Translations under genes and position numbers: made by a program
Assembly (NCBI GenBank): GCA_037446395.1
Contig: JBBIIP010000006.1
Coordinates: forward strand, 53,242 to 117,241
Length of the DNA: 64,000 nt
Source of the DNA: JAAYJT01 sp037446395
GTDB lineage: Bacteria > Bacteroidota > Bacteroidia > Bacteroidales > JAAYJT01
Direction: 5' to 3'
Notes under the pieces: model-generated
Told to the model about the DNA's origin: nothing
The model's database searches: none
Seen by the model: the letters and a program-made list of their open reading frames with translations, nothing else
Part shown: one piece after another, positions 1 to 8,316 of the stretch
Position numbering within the stretch: position 1 is the stretch's first letter
Layout of the letters: every line of letters begins with the position of its first letter

Positions 1-503
1 ACAAACCGGTGATGTATGTGTGTAATGTAGATGCCAATTCTGCAACCACCGGAAACAAATACACTGAAGCCTTCAAGGAAGCACTCGCTGCTGAGAAGGC
101 CCAGGTTCTAATCATTGCAGCCCTTGCTGAGTCAGAAATTGCAGAACTCGGCAATATAGAGGATCAGGCTATTTTTCTGCAGGATATCGGCCTGGAAGAA
201 CCTGGCGTGAACAAGCTCATTCGGGCCGCCTATGACCTGCTCGAACTCGAAACCTTCTTTACCGCAGGTCCTAAAGAAGTCAGAGCCTGGACTATTCGCA
301 AAGGAACCACCGCCCCACAAGCAGCCGGTGTAATTCATAGCGACCTGGAGCGGGGATTTATTCGTTCCGAAGTAATGAAATATCATGATTTTGTGACTCT
401 AAGATCAGAACATGCCTGCCGCGAAGCCGGAAAGTTTGCAATCGAAGGAAAGAACTATATTGTGCAGGACGGAGATATACTCCATATCAGGTTTAACGTG
501 TAG
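1..503 (+). CDS. ychF: Ribosome-binding ATPase YchF, C-terminal part (5' end outside window)
   Basis: Only the last 166 codons are present; the frame is open to the left edge, so the G domain (TRAFAC-class NTPase) is missing. The visible part is the end of the helical region followed by the TGS domain. Signature stretches are FFTAGPKEVRAWTIRKGTTA, then HSDLERGFIR and a C-terminal EGKNYIVQDGDILHIRFNV, which are diagnostic of the YchF/OLA1 family. The family binds ribosomes and hydrolyses ATP rather than GTP; it is linked to translation quality control and stress responses. The gene is convergent with the next one, and the two stop codons are directly adjacent with no terminator between them. 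The GTG at base 9 is an internal Val codon, not a start. Confidence 0.93.
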   Translation, partial: KPVMYVCNVDANSATTGNKYTEAFKEALAAEKAQVLIIAALAESEIAELGNIEDQAIFLQDIGLEEPGVNKLIRAAYDLLELETFFTAGPKEVRAWTIRKGTTAPQAAGVIHSDLERGFIRSEVMKYHDFVTLRSEHACREAGKFAIEGKNYIVQDGDILHIRFNV

Positions 504-923
504 TTACGGACAAAACCTTGTTTTCTCGTACATACCAGGTTTTCCTAACGCTTCCGCTTTCTTAAAATCTTCGCAGGCACCCGCTTCATCAAGATAAATC
601 ATTTTGATTGTTCCCCGATAATCGTATGGGTCGGCTATATAAGGATCTAGCTCAATAGAACGATTATAATCTTTCATAGCTCCATCCAAATCTTTCATAT
701 CAAACTTTACACTACCCCTAAAAGTGTATGCCTTGGCGAAGTCGGGTTTCAATTTGATGGCTTGATCAAAAAACCGGATTGCCTCTTTATATTCTCCGAG
801 TGCTGTTTTTTCAACACCTTTATCAAAATACTGCAGAGCTTTTTCTGTGTCGGGTGTGCACGATATCATCAAGGCAATAAGAATTAAACACATAAAGCGA
901 TGAATAAATTCAAAGGATTTCAT
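504..923 (-). CDS. Small TPR-repeat lipoprotein
   Basis: A 139-residue protein with an N-terminal hydrophobic segment ending in MISC (Cys22), which fits a loose Bacteroidota lipobox, so export and lipid anchoring are likely. The rest is about three tetratricopeptide repeats, with typical motifs such as GEYKEAIRFFDQAIKLKPDF and KDYNRSIELDP. TPRs mediate protein-protein contacts; no partner can be named. It lies downstream of the phosphohexomutase on the same strand, with an 85-base gap in which I see no promoter, so it may be cotranscribed. A similar small exported TPR protein lies at 32322-32744. Confidence 0.75.
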   Translation of the reverse strand: MKSFEFIHRFMCLILIALMISCTPDTEKALQYFDKGVEKTALGEYKEAIRFFDQAIKLKPDFAKAYTFRGSVKFDMKDLDGAMKDYNRSIELDPYIADPYDYRGTIKMIYLDEAGACEDFKKAEALGKPGMYEKTRFCP

Positions 924-1008
924 ATTATGCAGATTTGTATATAAATCATTTTGAAGGACTTGTATTTTATTGATTCATTTCACAATTAAAACAAAGTTTC
1001 TATCACCA

Positions 1009-2370
1009 TCAGTTGGGCATATTTGTATGTAGAAACGGCCATAGCACTTCCCTGACCTCACTCAATTTTTGCGCAAGCAGCTCAGAAGTGGTAGCTTCTG
1101 CTATAAAACGGAGATATGGTTCAGTGTTCGAAGGTCTTACATTAAACCACCAATCGTTGTATTCGATCCGGTAGCCATCAAAATCGAGAAAAACCTTGGG
1201 TGCTTCCAGCCCGGTAAAATGGTTTTTCAATGCAGCCATTGCCTCAGATTTATTATCTATTTTGAAGTTAACTTCACCCGAATTGGCCCAGTTGCCATTT
1301 ATCTTATCTACCAATTGTGATAAGCTATATCCTTTTGTATGCTTTTCGGCAACCACATCCAGTAAAAGCATCACTGCTAAAAATGCGGAGTCGCTGAAGT
1401 AAAAGTCTTTGAAGTAATAGTGCCCGGCAAGTTCACCTCCATACACAGCATCCAATTCTTTGAGTTTTGGGGCAGCAAAAGCCCTACCCACCTTCCAGAG
1501 ATAAGTTTTGAATCCCAATTTTTCGAGATAGGCTCCTACCCTCTTCGAAGACCGAATATCCATTACAACCTGACCGAGGGTTCCCTTTTTTGAGAAATAT
1601 TCGCCAAGCAGCGCAATCATGATGTCAGGCCTTATAAACCTGCCCTTCTCGTCAACAAACATTACACGGTCGGCATCGCCGTCGAAAATGATCCCTACAT
1701 CACATTTTTCTTTGACAACCAGCTCCTTAAGTGCATCAACATTTTCTTCTTCAAGGGGATTGGGAGCATGGTTGGGGAATGATCCATCCAAATCATCAAA
1801 AATATAGTGTGGAAGGTTGCCAAAAAATTCTTTTACCAGCAGAGCTGCCATGCCGTTAGAGCAATCAATTGCAATTTTCAGCCGGCTGAAATCGGTTGAA
1901 AATTTTTTGATAAACGCAACATATTCCTCGCGAATATCGAATGAAAATTGTTTGCCTTTGGGGGCTGCCGATTCAACAGGGGAATTTTTTACAAGTTGCT
2001 CCAGTTCGCCCAGGCCGCTATCATAACCAACTGGCAGAGCTTTTCTGCGTGATACCTTCAGGCCATTATATTCTGGTGGGTTGTGTGAGGCGGTTATCTG
2101 CACCGAGGCTTCAAATCCATATTTGGCTGTTGCCCAGTACACCATTGGTGTAGTTGTAAGGCCCATGTCGTAGACGTCTGCTCCTGCATCCATGATGCCA
2201 CTGGTGAGGGCTTCGAAAATTTCATCTGATGAATGCCGAACATCCCTGCCTATCAGCACTTTTTTCGCTTTTAGGACAAAAGGAAGGAAGAAACCCATGC
2301 GATATACATCTTCCCTATTAAAGTCCTTATTATATATTCCACGAATATCGTAGGCTTTAAATGCTCCCAT
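1009..2370 (-). CDS. manB: Phosphomannomutase/phosphoglucomutase
   Basis: A 453-residue alpha-D-phosphohexomutase (COG1109 type), which interconverts hexose 6- and 1-phosphates for nucleotide-sugar and polysaccharide synthesis. All four active-site loops are visible: the phosphoserine loop TASHNPPEYNGLK with Ser95, the Mg-binding DGDADR at 230-235, the sugar-binding GGELAGH at 311-317, and the phosphate-binding RPSNTEP at 412-418. Length is normal for the family. The start follows the mltG stop by 5 bases, so the two form an operon on the minus strand. Whether it prefers mannose or glucose phosphates cannot be read from the sequence, so the symbol denotes the family only. Confidence 0.92.
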   Translation of the reverse strand: MGAFKAYDIRGIYNKDFNREDVYRMGFFLPFVLKAKKVLIGRDVRHSSDEIFEALTSGIMDAGADVYDMGLTTTPMVYWATAKYGFEASVQITASHNPPEYNGLKVSRRKALPVGYDSGLGELEQLVKNSPVESAAPKGKQFSFDIREEYVAFIKKFSTDFSRLKIAIDCSNGMAALLVKEFFGNLPHYIFDDLDGSFPNHAPNPLEEENVDALKELVVKEKCDVGIIFDGDADRVMFVDEKGRFIRPDIMIALLGEYFSKKGTLGQVVMDIRSSKRVGAYLEKLGFKTYLWKVGRAFAAPKLKELDAVYGGELAGHYYFKDFYFSDSAFLAVMLLLDVVAEKHTKGYSLSQLVDKINGNWANSGEVNFKIDNKSEAMAALKNHFTGLEAPKVFLDFDGYRIEYNDWWFNVRPSNTEPYLRFIAEATTSELLAQKLSEVREVLWPFLHTNMPN

Positions 2371-2375
2371 TGATT

Positions 2376-3443
2376 TTATTTCTTAATGTTCAATTGATTG
2401 AGGGCTTTTTGATATCTTCTGGCATTCAGAAGATGCTGTGAGTAGGTGCGGGCAAAATCATGAAAGCCCGAAAAGTCGGCGCGCGCACAAAAATAAAGGT
2501 AGTCGTGTTTTTCGTAATTCAATACTGCATCAATCGAAGCGATGGACGGAAAACAAATTGGCCCGGGGGGAAGCCCAGGATATTTGTAAGTATTATATGG
2601 AGAATCTATCTGCTTGTGCTTATTTAAAACCCTTCTGATGCTGTAATCACCGTGCGCAAATACCAGGGTTGGATCAGCCTGAAGGTGCATCTTTGTTTTT
2701 AGCCTGTTTATATACACACCCGCAATGTTTTGTTTTTCTGTGTTTTGCTGGGTCTCCATTTCGACAATTGATGCCAGGGTAACTGCCTGAAGGCGGGTCA
2801 TCCCAATCTGTTGAAGCTCTTCAACCCGCTTTTTATTCCAGAACTTTTCTGATTCGCCATGCATCCGGACAACAAAAGTTTTGGCACTTGTATTCCAAAA
2901 AAACTCATAGGTGTTCGGAATAAACAGTAATGCAACCTCACGAGGCTGGATCCCATAGCCGGATAAGAAAACTGAATCACGAAGCAATGAAATAATATCC
3001 ACAGAGTCTGCTTCTAGTTGGCGACCGATACGTCCAGCCAGCTGTGAAGGCGTACGAATTGAATTAAACACAACCTGTACTGGCTCTTGTCGGCCAGCCT
3101 TAAGCATGTTAATCAAACTATTTATACTCATCTCCTGAGTCACACGGTAGCGACCAGGCCTGACATTTTGCGTGTATTCCTTATATTTTGCAACACTTTC
3201 GAAAACCTTTGGGTAATGTAACAGTTTCATTTGGTTCAGGGTTGTATTCACAAAACTAAAATCCGACCCGGTTGGGATAGTTACATACGCGTATCTTGAG
3301 TCAGGCAAATTCAAGGATGGAAGAAATATCATTTGCCACATTTTGTAACTAACCACCAACACGCTGAATACAAGCAAAAAACCCAATAATAATAAGGCCT
3401 TGCGATAAATTCTCACACCCGTCTTTTTTTCGTTGACATCCAT
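2376..3443 (-). CDS. mltG: Endolytic murein transglycosylase MltG (YceG-like)
   Basis: An inner-membrane lytic transglycosylase that cleaves nascent peptidoglycan strands and so helps set glycan length. I chose the ATG at 3443 (355 residues) because a perfect -7 box (TATGTTTG on the minus strand) covers 3485-3492, overlapping the longer ATG at 3491. It has one N-terminal transmembrane segment (about residues 15-34), a LysM-like region, and a C-terminal YceG domain. The catalytic Glu sits in SIVEMET, followed by INRLKTKMHLQADPT and YNTYKYPGLPPGPICFPS, hallmark motifs of the family. It is the first gene of an operon with the phosphohexomutase 5 bases downstream. Confidence 0.93.
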   Translation of the reverse strand: MDVNEKKTGVRIYRKALLLLGFLLVFSVLVVSYKMWQMIFLPSLNLPDSRYAYVTIPTGSDFSFVNTTLNQMKLLHYPKVFESVAKYKEYTQNVRPGRYRVTQEMSINSLINMLKAGRQEPVQVVFNSIRTPSQLAGRIGRQLEADSVDIISLLRDSVFLSGYGIQPREVALLFIPNTYEFFWNTSAKTFVVRMHGESEKFWNKKRVEELQQIGMTRLQAVTLASIVEMETQQNTEKQNIAGVYINRLKTKMHLQADPTLVFAHGDYSIRRVLNKHKQIDSPYNTYKYPGLPPGPICFPSIASIDAVLNYEKHDYLYFCARADFSGFHDFARTYSQHLLNARRYQKALNQLNIKK

Positions 3444-3484
3444 TTGAAACTGAGCGCTAATGGGAAAAGACATTATTGATGCTG

Positions 3485-3492
3485 CAAACATA
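3485..3492 (-). promoter_or_regulatory. -7 promoter box for mltG-manB
   Basis: TATGTTTG on the minus strand matches the Bacteroidota RpoD -7 consensus TAnnTTTG. It sits about 42 bases upstream of the preferred mltG ATG (3443). I see no clear TTTG -33 element at the ideal spacing, so confidence is moderate. Confidence 0.5.
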
Positions 3493-3562
3493 GTAAAAAC
3501 CGCAATATGCCTGATGCCAATACGTCGGCAGGTATTTAAGCTGACAAACCGTGTTTGTTTAT

Positions 3563-3570
3563 TATCTTTA
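3563..3570 (+). promoter_or_regulatory. Possible -7 box for the pxp operon
   Basis: TATCTTTA differs from TAnnTTTG only at the last base and lies 30 bases upstream of the ATG at 3600. No good -33 element is visible. It is the best promoter candidate for the four-gene operon that follows. Confidence 0.35.
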
Positions 3571-3599
3571 TCCGCTAATTTCGAGCAGATAATATCCGG

Positions 3600-4841
3600 A
3601 TGTTAGAAACAGCTCATCAAAAAATTAAACGCAGGCGTTTTTCGTTTGGGCCAGGCACACTGGTTACAGCAGCCTTTATCGGACCCGGAACCATAACCAC
3701 CTGCTCGCTTGCAGGTGCAAAGTTTGGTTATGCGCTGCTTTGGGGCTTGGTGTTTTCGATTTTTGCCACCATTGTGCTGCAGGAAATGTCGGCGAGGCTT
3801 GGAATTATAACAAGGCAGGGCCTTGGAGAAGCGCTCCGCAATCAGTTTAAACACCCCGTTTCAAAAATTCTTACTACCATCCTTGTAATATCAGCCATCG
3901 CAATAGGCAATGCTGCATTTGAAACAGGCAATGTACTCGGTGCTGCACTTGGCCTAGAAACATTGTTAGGCTCGCCGGACGTTTCGGTGCGTTTGTTATC
4001 AATAATTATCGGGGGGATTGCCTTTGTGCTTTTGTTTCTCGGAAGCTACAAGCTGATAGAAAAAGCTCTGATCGGCCTTGTAATTATCATGAGTATCACC
4101 TTCTTAACCACTGCAATCATTATTAATCCACAGCTATCTCAGTTGCTGAAAGGAATGTTCCTGCCCACCATCCCTCCAGGCTCCCTGCTTGCACTTGTCG
4201 GTTTAATTGGTACAACGGTAGTGCCTTACAATCTATTCATGCATGCCTCGGCTGTGCAGGAGCGATGGAACAATCCCGACGACCTGCCCGAAGCAAGGCT
4301 TGATATTTCTGTATCCGTGATTTTGGGTGGATTTATCTCTATGGCAATTATTGTGACTTCAGCAGCTGCTTTCTACGGAACCGGTAAGGCGATCAGCAAT
4401 GCAGCTGACCTGGGAATGCAGCTCAAACCATTGCTTGGTGAGTGGGCGCAAATGATGATCGGACTGGGCTTTTTTGCTGCCGGCATTTCTTCGGCTATCA
4501 CCGCCCCCCTCGCAGCCGCCTACGCCACCACCGGAATTCTGGGTTGGAAAACAGGGCTGAGATCAGTACGTTTTCGTATGGTTTGGATATTCATACTTTT
4601 GATGGGAGTTAGTATGGCTGCCAGTGGATTCAAACCAATTGAAGCCATAGTTTTTGCGCAGGCTGCCAATGGAATTTTGCTGCCTATCATCGCAATATAT
4701 CTGTTGTGGGTGATGAACAGCAAAAAAATCATGAACCAATATATTAATTCCAGGTTATCGAATATTCTTGGAATAATCATTGTAATTATAGCACTGGGAC
4801 TGGGTTTAAGGAGTTTATTGCATGTTTTTGGTTTCATTTAA
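3600..4841 (+). CDS. Nramp-superfamily transporter of the 5-oxoprolinase operon (YcsG-like)
   Basis: A 413-residue integral membrane protein with about 11 helices and the Nramp fold: TM1 starts GPGTLVTAAFIGPGTITTC, followed by AGAKFGYALLWG. The two metal-binding motifs of true Nramp transporters are changed. TM1 DPGN reads GPGT (Gly28 for Asp, Thr31 for Asn) and TM6 MPHN reads VPYN (Val208 for Met). It heads an operon with pxpA (12-base gap), pxpB and pxpC. Bacillus subtilis has the same pairing of an Nramp-like protein (YcsG) with PxpA (YcsF). I infer that it imports an organic substrate, perhaps 5-oxoproline, rather than divalent metals. Fold assignment is firm; substrate is not. Confidence 0.85.
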   Translation: MLETAHQKIKRRRFSFGPGTLVTAAFIGPGTITTCSLAGAKFGYALLWGLVFSIFATIVLQEMSARLGIITRQGLGEALRNQFKHPVSKILTTILVISAIAIGNAAFETGNVLGAALGLETLLGSPDVSVRLLSIIIGGIAFVLLFLGSYKLIEKALIGLVIIMSITFLTTAIIINPQLSQLLKGMFLPTIPPGSLLALVGLIGTTVVPYNLFMHASAVQERWNNPDDLPEARLDISVSVILGGFISMAIIVTSAAAFYGTGKAISNAADLGMQLKPLLGEWAQMMIGLGFFAAGISSAITAPLAAAYATTGILGWKTGLRSVRFRMVWIFILLMGVSMAASGFKPIEAIVFAQAANGILLPIIAIYLLWVMNSKKIMNQYINSRLSNILGIIIVIIALGLGLRSLLHVFGFI

Positions 4842-4853
4842 CTTTTCTTTGAC

Positions 4854-5609
4854 ATGACAATTGACATAAATTGCGATTTGGGCGAGGGCGTCGGAGTGGA
4901 TGCGATAGGCCATGATGAAGCCATCATGCCCCATATCAGCTCAGCCAACATTGCTTGCGGATTTCATGCAGGGGATCCATTCATCATCATGAAAACCATC
5001 CTCGCAGCACTGAAGCATAAGGTTGCCATTGGAGCTCATCCAGGCTATCCGGACAGGGATGGATTTGGCCGAAATTCCATGAAAATGAGCATCGAAGAAT
5101 TGAGAGCTTCCATCATTTACCAGGCAGGAGCAATCAAAAGTATTACCGAAACGCTGGGCGGCAAGCTTCAACACGTAAAACTCCATGGTGCCTTATATCA
5201 TGATGCAGCAGTTGACTTTGAGATAGCCACAGCAATTGTGCTTACTGTGAAAGACATTGACCCTGGTTTGATCATATTTGGCCAGCCACAAACCGCTTTA
5301 AACAGGGCAGCTTCGGCCCATGGGCTTGCTTTTGCTTCTGAAGCTTTTGCCGACCGGGCCTACAACATTGACGGGTCTCTTGTGTTGCGATCCTTGGCAG
5401 GGGCCGTGCTTGAAGACATAAACGCAATTATCAAACAGGTGATAAGTATGGTTTTACTCAAACAGGTTGAAAGCCATTCAGGTCAGATGATTCCGATATT
5501 TGCTGATACCATTTGTATCCATGGTGATCATGTTCATGCGCTGACAATCGCTGCAGCCATTGCATCTGAACTTGGAAACAGGAAAATAAAGGTTAAATCT
5601 TTAAGATAG
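4854..5609 (+). CDS. pxpA: 5-oxoprolinase subunit A (LamB/YcsF family)
   Basis: A 251-residue LamB/YcsF protein, the PxpA subunit of the bacterial ATP-dependent 5-oxoprolinase that opens 5-oxoproline to glutamate. Family motifs are the N-terminal DINCDLGEG, then SANIACGFHAGDP, AIGAHPGYPDRDGFGR, and VKLHGALY in the middle; near the C-terminus there is ICIHGDHVHA. Length matches the family (about 250). It is cotranscribed with the transporter upstream and pxpB 11 bases downstream. 5-oxoproline forms spontaneously from glutamine and peptide N-termini, so this acts as a damage-repair and salvage enzyme in the cytoplasm. Confidence 0.95.
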   Translation: MTIDINCDLGEGVGVDAIGHDEAIMPHISSANIACGFHAGDPFIIMKTILAALKHKVAIGAHPGYPDRDGFGRNSMKMSIEELRASIIYQAGAIKSITETLGGKLQHVKLHGALYHDAAVDFEIATAIVLTVKDIDPGLIIFGQPQTALNRAASAHGLAFASEAFADRAYNIDGSLVLRSLAGAVLEDINAIIKQVISMVLLKQVESHSGQMIPIFADTICIHGDHVHALTIAAAIASELGNRKIKVKSLR

Positions 5610-5620
5610 AACTGGGAAAC

Positions 5621-6355
5621 ATGCTTGAGTATCTGCCATTGGGCGATTCGGCAATCATTGTTAAAGCCGGAAAAGATATTTCGCCTGACGTTAATGCAAC
5701 AATCAGAAAATTACTTTTCTATGCCCGGCAAGCCAACATCAAAGGGGTTGTTGATTATATCCCAACCTATAATGAATTGGTGATTTGCTATGATCCTGCA
5801 ATTGTTCGCTTTACTGATCTGCTTGAAGTGCTGAAAGCCTTTGAAAATGAGAAAGAAAGCATTGATCTTCCTACACCCTCAGTAATCAGCGTGCCGGTGT
5901 GCTACGGCGGCAACTTTGGCCTTGACCTGCCCGAAGTTGCCAATCATAGCGAGTTGACCGCAAGCGAAGTGATTCGGATACACAGTAGCAGAAATTATTT
6001 GGTTTATATGCTCGGATTCACTCCGGGGTTTTGTTATTTAGGAGGCATGGACCAGCGCATTGCAACACCGAGAAAACAGACCCCCCGGCTCAGCCTGCCG
6101 GCAGGCGCGGTGGGAATCGCAGGGGTCCAAACAGGCATCTACCCGATCGAAAGTCCCGGAGGATGGCAATGGATCGGGCAAACACCGATTAAGCTTTTTG
6201 ACCCGTCTTCTGAAAACCCGTTCCTCTTCCAACCCGGCGATTATATTCAATTCCGACAAATCGGGGAAGATGAATTCAATGAAATTAAAGAAAAAGTAAG
6301 AGCTTGCCTTTATCAGGTTGAAGTCAAGAAAAAACAGGATGATGGCAGCAATTAG
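5621..6355 (+). CDS. pxpB: 5-oxoprolinase subunit B (KipI-like)
   Basis: A 244-residue protein of the AHS1/KipI family and the second subunit of 5-oxoprolinase. The core motif region reads GFTPGFCYLGGMD, then ATPRKQTPRLSLPAGAVGIAG, GIYPIESPGGWQWIGQTP and FQPGDYIQF, all typical. Bacillus KipI was first described as an inhibitor of sporulation kinase A, but the PxpABC context here argues for the enzyme role. The 3' end overlaps the start of pxpC, suggesting translational coupling. The C-terminal tail after the conserved domain is Lys- and Glu-rich. Confidence 0.94.
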   Translation: MLEYLPLGDSAIIVKAGKDISPDVNATIRKLLFYARQANIKGVVDYIPTYNELVICYDPAIVRFTDLLEVLKAFENEKESIDLPTPSVISVPVCYGGNFGLDLPEVANHSELTASEVIRIHSSRNYLVYMLGFTPGFCYLGGMDQRIATPRKQTPRLSLPAGAVGIAGVQTGIYPIESPGGWQWIGQTPIKLFDPSSENPFLFQPGDYIQFRQIGEDEFNEIKEKVRACLYQVEVKKKQDDGSN

Positions 6356-7274
6356 AATTCAGTCGGCTGGTTTTTTTACCACAGTACAAGATGCTGGAAG
6401 GCTTGGTTATCAAATGTATGGCATGCCTGTTTCGGGCGCAATGGATGTTTTTTCAATGAAGTTGGCAAACCTGCTCGTTGGTAACAATTTTGATGAAGCA
6501 TGCCTTGAAACTACGCTCACAGGGCCGGAAATCATTTTCGAAACAGATGCAGTCATCGCAATTACCGGGGCAGATATGCAGCCTGTATTAAACGGCAAAG
6601 CCATAGCAATGAATAAAACCTTGAAAATTTCGTGCGGCAATAAACTTGGTTTTGCCGGGCTACGCAATGGAGCCAGAACCTATATTGCGTTTGCCGGGGG
6701 CCTCGATATTCCGGTTGTGATGGGCAGCCGTTCAACATATTTGCGGGCTGGGATTGGGGGATTTGAAGGTAGAGCATTGAAAGCAGGAGATGTACTCAAC
6801 ATCAAACCAGCCAATAAAAACATCCTGCTAAGAGACGTTCCTAAAAATTTTCTGCCCCAATATTCCAGCAAGCAAATTCTCCGTGTTATTCGGGGCCCGG
6901 AATGCGATCCCTCGGGCGCAGATATTTTCAAAAGATTGATCACCACTAACTATTCCATATCGCCACAGAGCGACAGGATGGGCTACAGGCTTTCGGGGAT
7001 GGCCATAAGCAAGCAGGGTTTTGTGGCTGATATCATTTCTTCCGGATTGGCTTTTGGCACCATCCAATTGCCCGGAAACGGTATTCCAATCATTCTGATG
7101 GCCGACAGGCCAACTACAGGCGGCTATGCGCGTATTGCGGTTGTGGCAGGAGTTGATCATATGCTGCTGGCACAACTTAAGCCGGGCGACTCAATATATT
7201 TTGCAGAAATATCGCCAGATCTTGCACAGGAACTCTATATTGCGAGAAAAATGATGTTGGCAAGCCTGAAATAA
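6339..7274 (+). CDS. pxpC: 5-oxoprolinase subunit C (KipA-like, biotin-dependent carboxylase-like domain)
   Basis: An AHS2/KipA family protein, the third subunit of 5-oxoprolinase. I start it at the ATG at 6339 (another ATG follows at 6342; a TTG lies upstream at 6318), because the family begins a few residues before the conserved IRIQSAGFFTTVQDAGRLGYQ-like motif seen here. It overlaps pxpB by 17 bases. Conserved segments include MPVSGAMD near the N-terminus, AGGLDIPVVMGSRSTYLRAG in the middle, SDRMGYRLSG, and PGNGIPIILMADRPTTGGY toward the end. Length is about 311 residues, normal for the family. It closes the operon; I see no strong terminator after it. Confidence 0.94.
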   Translation: MMAAIRIQSAGFFTTVQDAGRLGYQMYGMPVSGAMDVFSMKLANLLVGNNFDEACLETTLTGPEIIFETDAVIAITGADMQPVLNGKAIAMNKTLKISCGNKLGFAGLRNGARTYIAFAGGLDIPVVMGSRSTYLRAGIGGFEGRALKAGDVLNIKPANKNILLRDVPKNFLPQYSSKQILRVIRGPECDPSGADIFKRLITTNYSISPQSDRMGYRLSGMAISKQGFVADIISSGLAFGTIQLPGNGIPIILMADRPTTGGYARIAVVAGVDHMLLAQLKPGDSIYFAEISPDLAQELYIARKMMLASLK

Positions 7275-7336
7275 TCAACGATTGCCAAGGATAAAATACT
7301 TCCACCGATCTCCTCATTTTAATCCGAATAAAAATT

Positions 7337-7608
7337 ATGGAACAGCACAAGCCCAAAACATTAACTGAACTCAAGGCGCAACGCAAACCCGTCTGCAACG
7401 CCAATTTGGTCAGGAGAAAAGACTGACAGTGGTTGATAAGCTTGCGTTATGGATTACCCGGCATGTGGGTACAATGGGGTTCTTTTTCATCATTTTCATT
7501 TGGACCATCAGTTGGCTTGCATGGAACTCTTATGGCCCAAAATCGCAACGATTCGATCCCTACCCGGCGGTAGATTCAACTCACAAATGCGACATTTTAA
7601 GCAACTAA
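7337..7608 (+). pseudogene. Decayed DUF1003 membrane protein (frameshifted and truncated)
   Basis: Two overlapping frames together resemble the front half of a DUF1003 protein. The first starts at the ATG at 7337 (MEQHKPKTLTELKAQ...) and stops at a TGA near 7426. The next frame continues with KRLTVVDKLALWITRHVGTM, a hydrophobic segment GFFFIIFIWTISWLAW, and SQRFDPYP, the family's typical FDPYP ahead of the second membrane helix. After FDPYP the similarity ends and a stop occurs at 7606-7608, so the second helix and the conserved C-terminal part are missing. A frameshift around 7405-7422 plus 3' loss makes this a pseudogene. A sequencing error could explain the frameshift but not the missing end. 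Confidence 0.6.
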
Positions 7609-7785
7609 GTTACAAATAAAAATGAATTATCCAAAGATGAGGAAGATATTAAATACGGTCGTTGTTGCATCAAACGGCCGGTTAAATGCAGTTGCGTTGC
7701 ATACAGCGAATATATCACTTATGTAGCAAGTATAGGCCTTGCACCTGCCGTGCCCATGAATATTCCATCACGCCACAAGAAAAGG
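7609..7785. other. Non-coding stretch after the DUF1003 remnant
   Basis: I find no gene, RNA or clear hairpin here. It separates the decayed gene from the minus-strand GNAT gene and may be further decayed coding sequence. Confidence 0.4.
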
Positions 7786-8316
7786 TTACTTGTTAATCAG
7801 CTGCATCACAACTACGTCATTCCACGAGTTTTCGCCGCGATTCCATTCTTTCAGGCGGCCGGAAACCTGGAAACCCATGTTCTTAAAAAGTCGCAGGCTT
7901 GCTTTATTGCTGAGGTTCACATGGCAAAAGAGTTGATGGAGTTTTAAAACCTCAAAGCAGTAGCCAACCAACAGGCCCAAGGCTTCGGTTGCAATCTTTT
8001 TTTGCCGATATTGGTCAATAATCAGAACCCCTATTCCAGCCCTTAAGTGGTTGGGATCAAAGTCAAACAGGTCAATAAGCCCCACGGGAATGTACTTACT
8101 GTCTAACTGTGCCTCGATCATCAGCCTGAGTTGCTTGGTGGTAAAGATGTCCTGGTGAGCATTCATAAGATATTGTTCAAGCACAAACCTCGAAACAGGT
8201 GCAGTTGTGTTGCTGAGCATCCAGATACTGCAGTCGTTTTCCCATTCGTATAAAAAATCAATGTCGCTCAGCTCCAGCGCCCGAAGCTTAGCTCTCTGTC
8301 CTGTGAGTGTGATCAT
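7786..8316 (-). CDS. GNAT family N-acetyltransferase (RimJ/RimL/SpeG-like)
   Basis: A 176-residue single-domain GNAT protein. Typical features are the N-terminal LRALELSDIDFLYEWEND, the central GLIDLFDFDPNHLRAGIGVLI strand, the acetyl-CoA loop region around DQYRQKKIATEAL, and the C-terminal HQLFCHVNLSNKASLRLFKNMGF that closes the fold. The closest subfamily by eye is RimJ/RimL or spermidine acetyltransferase, but the substrate cannot be deduced. Its ATG overlaps the dapF stop in an ATGA arrangement (8313-8316), so it is translationally coupled to dapF as the second gene of that operon. Confidence 0.85.
   Translation of the reverse strand: MITLTGQRAKLRALELSDIDFLYEWENDCSIWMLSNTTAPVSRFVLEQYLMNAHQDIFTTKQLRLMIEAQLDSKYIPVGLIDLFDFDPNHLRAGIGVLIIDQYRQKKIATEALGLLVGYCFEVLKLHQLFCHVNLSNKASLRLFKNMGFQVSGRLKEWNRGENSWNDVVVMQLINK

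Noticed and set aside
3444..3491. Longer mltG start at 3491
   Set aside because: A -7 promoter box overlaps that ATG, and the added residues have no family counterpart.
6093..6106. Perfect 14-bp palindrome GCCTGCCGGCAGGC in pxpB, as a possible inserted repeat
   Set aside because: It encodes SLPAG, part of the conserved PAG(S/A)VGIAG motif of the PxpB family, so coding constraint explains it.
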